Part shown: positions 59,859-64,000 of the stretch, one piece after another
Layout of the letters: every line of letters starts with the position of its first letter
Numbering within the stretch: the first letter of the stretch is position 1
Assembly: GCF_001729485.1 (NCBI RefSeq)
Contig: NZ_CP017157.1
Location: forward strand, 5,022,001-5,086,000
Reading direction: 5' to 3'
Length of the DNA: 64,000 nucleotides
DNA from: Streptomyces lydicus
GTDB taxonomy: Bacteria > Actinomycetota > Actinomycetes > Streptomycetales > Streptomycetaceae
Notes under the pieces: generated by a model
What the model saw: the letters and a program-made list of their open reading frames with translations, nothing else
The model's database searches: none
What the model was told of the DNA's origin: nothing
Translations under genes and position numbers: made by a program

Positions 59859-60990
59859 CGCCGGCCGCGCGGGGCGTCGGCGGCCGGTCCTGGTGGATCG
59901 GCGTCCGCGCCCCGGTCAGAGGCAGGCCCGTACCGCCCTGCCGGACCGCGACGATCTCGGCGGCGATGGACAGCGCGGTCTCCTCGGGGGTACGCGCGCC
60001 GAGGTCGAGGCCGATCGGGGAACGCAGCCGCGCCAGTTGGGCTTCGCCGACGCCGGCCTCGCGCAGTCGTGCGGTGCGGTCCTCGTGGGTGCGGCGCGAT
60101 CCCATCGCGCCGACGAAGGCGACCGGCAGCCGCAGCGCCACCTCCAGCAGCGGGACGTCGAACTTGGCGTCGTGGGTGAGGACGCACAGCACCGTGCGCC
60201 GGTCGGTCTCGGTGCGCTGGAGGTAGCGGTGCGGCCAGTCGACGACGATGTCGTCGGCGTCCGGAAAGCGGTCCGGGGTGGTGAAGACCGGGCGGGCGTC
60301 GCACACCGTCACGTGGTAGCCGAGGAACTTGCCGGTGCGCACCAGTGCCGCGGCGAAGTCGATCGCACCGAAGACGATCATGCGGGGCGGTGGCACGCTC
60401 GACTCGACGAACAGCGTCACGGGTACCCCGCAGCGCGAGCCGCTCTCCGAGAGTTCGACGCTGCCGGTGCGGCCGGCCGCCAGCAGCGCGCGGGCCTCCG
60501 CCACCGCCGTGCGGTCCAGCTCCGGCTGCCCGCCGAGACCTCCCTCGTACGTCCCGTCGGGCCGTACGAGCAGGGCGTGGCCCAGGAGTTCGGCCGGGCC
60601 CCGGGCCACCCGGACCAGCGCCGCGGCCTCGCCACGCGCGGCGGCCGACAGCGCCGCCGTGTACACCGCCCGGTCGGGCCCGCTCACCGGCGTGACCAGG
60701 ATCTCGATGGTCCCGCCGCAGGTCAGGCCGACGGCGAAGGCGTCCTCGTCGCTGTAGCCGAACCGCTCCAGGACCGTGCCGCCGTCCTCCAGCGCCTGTA
60801 CGCAGCTGTCGTAGACCGCCCCTTCCACGCAGCCGCCGGAGACCGAGCCGACGGCCGTGCCCCGGCCGTCGACGGCCAGCGCGGCGCCCGGCGGGCGCGG
60901 TGCGCTGCCGCCGACGGCGACGACGGTGGCGACGGCGAACTCCCGTCCCTCCTCGGCCCAGCGGTGCAGCTCGCCGGCGGTGTCAAGCAC
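59815..60990 (-). CDS. XdhC/CoxI family molybdenum cofactor chaperone
   Basis: A 391-residue protein of the XdhC family, which binds and sulfurates molybdenum cofactor and hands it to xanthine-dehydrogenase-type enzymes. The N-terminal XdhC_CoxI domain has VATVVAVGGSAPRPPGA, GSVSGGCVEGAVYD and GLTCGGTIEILV; the C-terminal Rossmann domain has MIVFGAIDFAAAL, VTVCDARPVF, LTHDAKFDVPLLEVAL and YVGAMGSRRTHE-like FVGAMGSRRTHEDR. The GTG at 60990 follows GGGGGAG and overlaps the molybdopterin-subunit stop. Its C-terminal coding overlaps the convergent methyltransferase by 44 bp. Confidence 0.9.
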   Translation of the reverse strand: MLDTAGELHRWAEEGREFAVATVVAVGGSAPRPPGAALAVDGRGTAVGSVSGGCVEGAVYDSCVQALEDGGTVLERFGYSDEDAFAVGLTCGGTIEILVTPVSGPDRAVYTAALSAAARGEAAALVRVARGPAELLGHALLVRPDGTYEGGLGGQPELDRTAVAEARALLAAGRTGSVELSESGSRCGVPVTLFVESSVPPPRMIVFGAIDFAAALVRTGKFLGYHVTVCDARPVFTTPDRFPDADDIVVDWPHRYLQRTETDRRTVLCVLTHDAKFDVPLLEVALRLPVAFVGAMGSRRTHEDRTARLREAGVGEAQLARLRSPIGLDLGARTPEETALSIAAEIVAVRQGGTGLPLTGARTPIHQDRPPTPRAAGVRRRSGAAASNPTR

Positions 60991-63112
60991 CCGGTGCTCC
61001 CCCGGCCGCCCGCAGGACGCGGTCCGGCCGGATCGGCAGGTGCCGCTGGCGTGCGCCGGTGGCGTGCCAGACCGCGTTGGCGATCGCCGCCGCGGCTCCC
61101 ACGATGCCGATCTCACCGATGCCCTTGATGCCGACCGGGTCGTCCGGGTCGGGGTCGTCCACCCAGTCGGCCTCGATGTGCGGTACGTCGGCGTTCGCGG
61201 CGAAGTGGTAGCCCGCGAGGTCGGCGCCGACGTGGCCGCCCGATGCCTGGTCCCTGGTGGCCTCCTCGTGGAGTGCCATGGACAGGCCCCAGGTCATGCC
61301 GCCGATGAACTGGCTGCGCGCGGTGAGGGGGTTGACGATGCGGCCCGCGGCGAAGATCCCGAGCATCCGCCTGACCCGCACCTCGCCGGTGCTGACGTCC
61401 ACGGCGACCTCGGCGAACTGCGACCCGAAGGTGTACCGCTCCTTCTTCGCCTGCGCCAGCGCGCCCACGGCCGCGGAGGTGTCGGACCGTACGGTGATGC
61501 CCTCGGGCGGTACGGCGCCGCCGAGCGCCAGCCGCTCCCGCAGTTCGCCCGCCGCGGTGATGATCGCCCAGGCCCACGAGCGGGTGCCCATCGAGCCGCC
61601 CGCGAGGATCGCCGGCCCGAAGGAGCTGTCCGCGATCCGCATCCGGATGCGCCCGGGCGCCACCTCCAGCGCATCGGCGGCCACCTGGGTCAGCGCGGTC
61701 CGTGCGCCGGTGCCGACGTCGCTGGCGGCGATCCGCACCGTGAAGGTGCCGTCCGCCTCCGCCGTCACGACGGCGGTGGAGGGCGCCGACAGCATGGGGA
61801 ACGTGGCGGCGGCCGTGCCGGTGCCGAGCAGCCAGCGCCCGTCGCGGCGGATGCCGGGCCGCGGGTCGCGGTCCGCCCAGCCGAACCTGCGGGCGCCTTC
61901 CTCGAAGCAGGCGAGGAGGTTGCGGCTGCTGAACGGCAGTCCGGACAGCGGCCCCACGACCGGTTCGTTGCGCACGCGCAGCGCGATCGGGTCGACACCG
62001 CACTTCTCGGCCAGCTCGTCGACCGCGCATTCCAGCGCGAAGGAGCCCGGCGCCTCGCCCGGTGCGCGCATGTAGGTGGGGGTGGGGACGTCGAGCGGGA
62101 CGACGCGGTTGACGCTGTGGTGCGCGTCCGCGTCGTAGAGCGGGCGTCCGTAGTCGGCGCTGCGCTCGACGAATTCGTACACCGTCGAGGTCAGGCAGTC
62201 CGCCTGGTGGTCGAGGACCCGCAGCCGCCCGTCGGGGTCGGCGCCGAGCCTGACGCGCTGTGCCGTGGGGCTGCGGTAGCCGGTGAGCGTGAACATCTGC
62301 CGACGCGTCATCACGACCCGGACCGGGCGGTGCAGGACGGTCGCCGCCATCACCGCTCCCACCGCGTGCACCCGGGTCCCCTTGGACCCGAAGGCGCCGC
62401 CGATGTGTTCGGAGCGCACCCGCACCGCGTCCGCGTCGAGCGAGAACAGCTTCGCGAGCTCGTCCGCGACGAACCGGCTGCCCTGGTTGGAGTCGACGAC
62501 CTCCAGCCGGCCGCCGTCCCAGTGGGCCGTCGCCCCGTGCGGCTCCATCGGGCTGTGGTGCTCTTCCGGTGTGGTGTACTCCGCCTCCACCACGACGGCG
62601 GACGCGGCGAGTTGGGCCTCCAGGTCGCCCTTGCCGGCCGCCGAGCCCTCCGGTGTGCGCATACCGGGGCGCCCCGCGGAGAACGCGACGTCGTGCGGTT
62701 CCGTGTCGTACTCGACCGTGAGTGCCTCGGCCGCCTCCCGGGCCTGCTCGGAGGTCTCCGCGACGACCAGGGCCACCGGCCAGCCGACGTAGGGCACCCG
62801 GTCGTGCTGGAAGAGCTGGAGAACCGGGTCGGGCGGTCCCAGCGGTCCCATGTAGTCGCCTTCGACGCGCGGGGCGTTGCCGTGGTGCAGCACGGTGAGG
62901 ACGCCGGGCATCTCGAGGACGGGACCGGCCGCCACCGACCGGATCCGGCCGCGGGCGACGGTGGACAACACGAGCCAGCCGTGGGCGAGTTCGGCGAACG
63001 GTATCTCGCCGGCGTAGCGGGCCGCGCCGGTGACCTTGGCCAGGCCCTCCACCCGGGTGTGGGCGCTGCCGACGGCTCCGCTCAGCCCCGTGGTTCCCGT
63101 CGTCGTGGTCAT
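60983..63112 (-). CDS. Molybdopterin-binding subunit of a xanthine dehydrogenase/aldehyde oxidoreductase
   Basis: A 709-residue catalytic subunit. N-terminal ARVEGLAKVTGAARYAGE-type start (HTRVEGLAKVTGAARYAG), then EHIGGAFGSKG (dioxo-Mo pterin contact), MRAPGEAPGSFALECAVDEL, ASDVGTGARTALTQVAADAL and the catalytic glutamate in GIKGIGEIGIVGAAAAIANA. All expected motifs are present. The combination with the Fe-S-bearing FAD subunit next to it points to the periplasmic-aldehyde-oxidase-like PaoABC/YagTSR branch, though here without an export signal in this subunit. ATGA overlap with the FAD subunit. Confidence 0.9.
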   Translation of the reverse strand: MTTTTGTTGLSGAVGSAHTRVEGLAKVTGAARYAGEIPFAELAHGWLVLSTVARGRIRSVAAGPVLEMPGVLTVLHHGNAPRVEGDYMGPLGPPDPVLQLFQHDRVPYVGWPVALVVAETSEQAREAAEALTVEYDTEPHDVAFSAGRPGMRTPEGSAAGKGDLEAQLAASAVVVEAEYTTPEEHHSPMEPHGATAHWDGGRLEVVDSNQGSRFVADELAKLFSLDADAVRVRSEHIGGAFGSKGTRVHAVGAVMAATVLHRPVRVVMTRRQMFTLTGYRSPTAQRVRLGADPDGRLRVLDHQADCLTSTVYEFVERSADYGRPLYDADAHHSVNRVVPLDVPTPTYMRAPGEAPGSFALECAVDELAEKCGVDPIALRVRNEPVVGPLSGLPFSSRNLLACFEEGARRFGWADRDPRPGIRRDGRWLLGTGTAAATFPMLSAPSTAVVTAEADGTFTVRIAASDVGTGARTALTQVAADALEVAPGRIRMRIADSSFGPAILAGGSMGTRSWAWAIITAAGELRERLALGGAVPPEGITVRSDTSAAVGALAQAKKERYTFGSQFAEVAVDVSTGEVRVRRMLGIFAAGRIVNPLTARSQFIGGMTWGLSMALHEEATRDQASGGHVGADLAGYHFAANADVPHIEADWVDDPDPDDPVGIKGIGEIGIVGAAAAIANAVWHATGARQRHLPIRPDRVLRAAGGAPGA

Positions 63113-64000
63113 CGGCCGGCCTCCTCGGTGAGCTCGGTCAGCAGGGCGACGACGAGATTGCGCATCAGTGTCACCTTGTATCCGTTGTCGGGCAGCGCCT
63201 GGGCGGCTGCCAGTTCGGCGTCCGCGGCGGTGGCGAACGCCTCGGCGGTCGCCGGCCCGCCGGTGAGCACCCGCTCGGCCTCCCGGGCCCGCCACGGCCG
63301 GGACGCCACCGCGCCGAAGGCGAGCCGCACGTCGTGGACGACGCCGTCGCGGACGTCGAGGGCGGCGGCGGCCGAGCCGATCGCGAAGGCGTAGGAGGCG
63401 CGCTCGCGCACCTTGCGGTAGCGGGAGTGGGCGGCGACCGGCGCCGGCGGGAGGGTCACCGCGGTGATCAGCGCGCCGGGCGGCAGCGCGGTCTCCTGGT
63501 GCGGGGTGTCGCCCACCGGCAGATAGAACTCCGCGAGCGGCACCTCGCCCGGGCCGTCCGCGGTCTCGTACGAGACGACGGCGTCGAAGGCGGCCAGCGC
63601 CACCCCCATGTCCGAGGGGTGCACGGCCACGCAGTGCGCGGAGGCTCCGAGGATCGCGTGGTTGCGGTGCTCGCCCTCGACGGCGGGGCAGCCGCTGCCC
63701 GGGGTGCGCTTGTTGCACGGCTTGGACAGGTCGGTGAAGTAGCCGCAGCGGGTGCGCTGGAGGAGGTTTCCGCCGACCGTGGCCATGTTGCGCAGTTGCC
63801 CGGAGGCGCCGGCCAGTACGGCCTGTGTCAACGCCGGGTACCTGCGGCGGACTTCGGGGTGTGCGGCGAGGTCGCTGTTGCTGACCGTGGCCCCGATGCG
63901 CAGCCCGCCGTCGTCGGTGGCCTCGATCCGGTCGAGGGGGAGGTCGCGCAGGTCGACCAGGAGGGCGGGCCGCTCCACGCCGGCCTTCATCAGGTCGACG
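63109..64000 (-). CDS. FAD-binding subunit of the same oxidoreductase, PaoB-like (5' end outside window)
   Basis: The visible 297 codons lack the N-terminal FAD segment, which lies beyond base 64000 (the frame reads VDLMKAGVERPALLVDL at the edge). FAD motifs present are ATVGGNLLQRTRCGYF and the C-terminal VRERASYAFAIGSAA. The insert with RTRCGYF, KPCNKRTPGSGCPA carries three cysteines in the spacing that in E. coli PaoB (YagS) helps bind a [4Fe-4S] cluster absent from ordinary xanthine dehydrogenases. The small 2Fe-2S subunit would be expected just outside the window. Coupled to the molybdopterin gene by ATGA. Confidence 0.9.
   Translation of the reverse strand, partial: VDLMKAGVERPALLVDLRDLPLDRIEATDDGGLRIGATVSNSDLAAHPEVRRRYPALTQAVLAGASGQLRNMATVGGNLLQRTRCGYFTDLSKPCNKRTPGSGCPAVEGEHRNHAILGASAHCVAVHPSDMGVALAAFDAVVSYETADGPGEVPLAEFYLPVGDTPHQETALPPGALITAVTLPPAPVAAHSRYRKVRERASYAFAIGSAAAALDVRDGVVHDVRLAFGAVASRPWRAREAERVLTGGPATAEAFATAADAELAAAQALPDNGYKVTLMRNLVVALLTELTEEAGR

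Noticed and set aside
60857..63394. An 845-codon plus-strand frame opposite the molybdopterin subunit
   Set aside because: Antisense shadow; the minus strand encodes all expected xanthine-oxidase-family motifs.
1..64000. tRNA, rRNA, CRISPR arrays and riboswitches
   Set aside because: No cloverleaf-type sequence, rRNA signature, regularly spaced repeat array or known riboswitch core was recognised by reading; a dedicated covariance-model scan could still find a small RNA.

Overview
The window is chromosomal DNA of a streptomycete or very close relative. Supporting features are the very high G+C with strong third-position bias, frequent GTG starts, ATGA/GTGA gene overlaps, a conservon (CvnA-D signalling operon), an AfsR-like SARP regulator, a LAL-type LuxR regulator and many actinomycete-specific families (DUF6479, DUF4232, DUF742, DUF2510). 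No rRNA, tRNA or CRISPR array was seen.

Layout. 0-3.8 kb: a redox operon (4Fe-4S subunit cut by the left edge, NrfD-like membrane subunit, NDH-2-type flavoprotein, two small membrane proteins). 3.9-10.3 kb: Asp23 protein, a small secreted protein, an AfsR-like SARP with three 11-bp direct repeats in front of the next (lipoprotein) gene, an aquaglyceroporin, a GNAT enzyme. 10.4-13.1 kb: a coupled operon of a small protein, a polyprenyl synthase and an MpaB/Lcp-type oxygenase, followed by a membrane pentapeptide-repeat protein. 14.7-16.3 kb: an island-like patch with a lower-G+C phage-tail-like gene and a decayed tyrosine integrase. 16.3-20 kb: TetR, an LVIVD protein head-to-head with a truncated DUF305 gene, and a DUF6214-like protein. 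20-31.5 kb: ferredoxin-NADP reductase, an ArsR/old-yellow-enzyme pair with a dyad operator, a BNR-repeat protein behind a large inverted repeat, Ung, scramblase-like, kinase, CbiX-like, lactonase and FUSC proteins. 31.9-41.3 kb: membrane proteins, a lipid-kinase-type protein, LAL regulator, Lrp, HAD phosphatase, orphan sugar-binding lipoprotein. 41.6-45.1 kb: PucR regulator divergent from lactate monooxygenase and a D-2-hydroxyacid dehydrogenase.

45.1-47.1 kb: two related but distinct IS982-type insertion sequences, each flanked by CTAG, sit exactly at the TAG stop codons of two convergent genes. 47.1-49.2 kb: GYD protein, and a divergent SDR/TetR pair with an operator-like intergenic region. 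49.2-52.6 kb: the conservon, with an extra translationally coupled 56-residue ORF.

52.6-59.9 kb is the most unusual region: a PAS-LuxR regulator divergent from a tightly coupled operon of an ATP-grasp ligase, a PEP-synthase-like protein with the swivel (His) domain placed before the ATP-binding domain, an MFS exporter and a methyltransferase. It looks like a compact natural-product or small-metabolite pathway that I cannot assign to a known product. 59.8-64 kb: XdhC chaperone, molybdopterin subunit and FAD subunit (with PaoB-like Fe-S cysteines) of an aldehyde-oxidoreductase-type enzyme, cut by the right edge.
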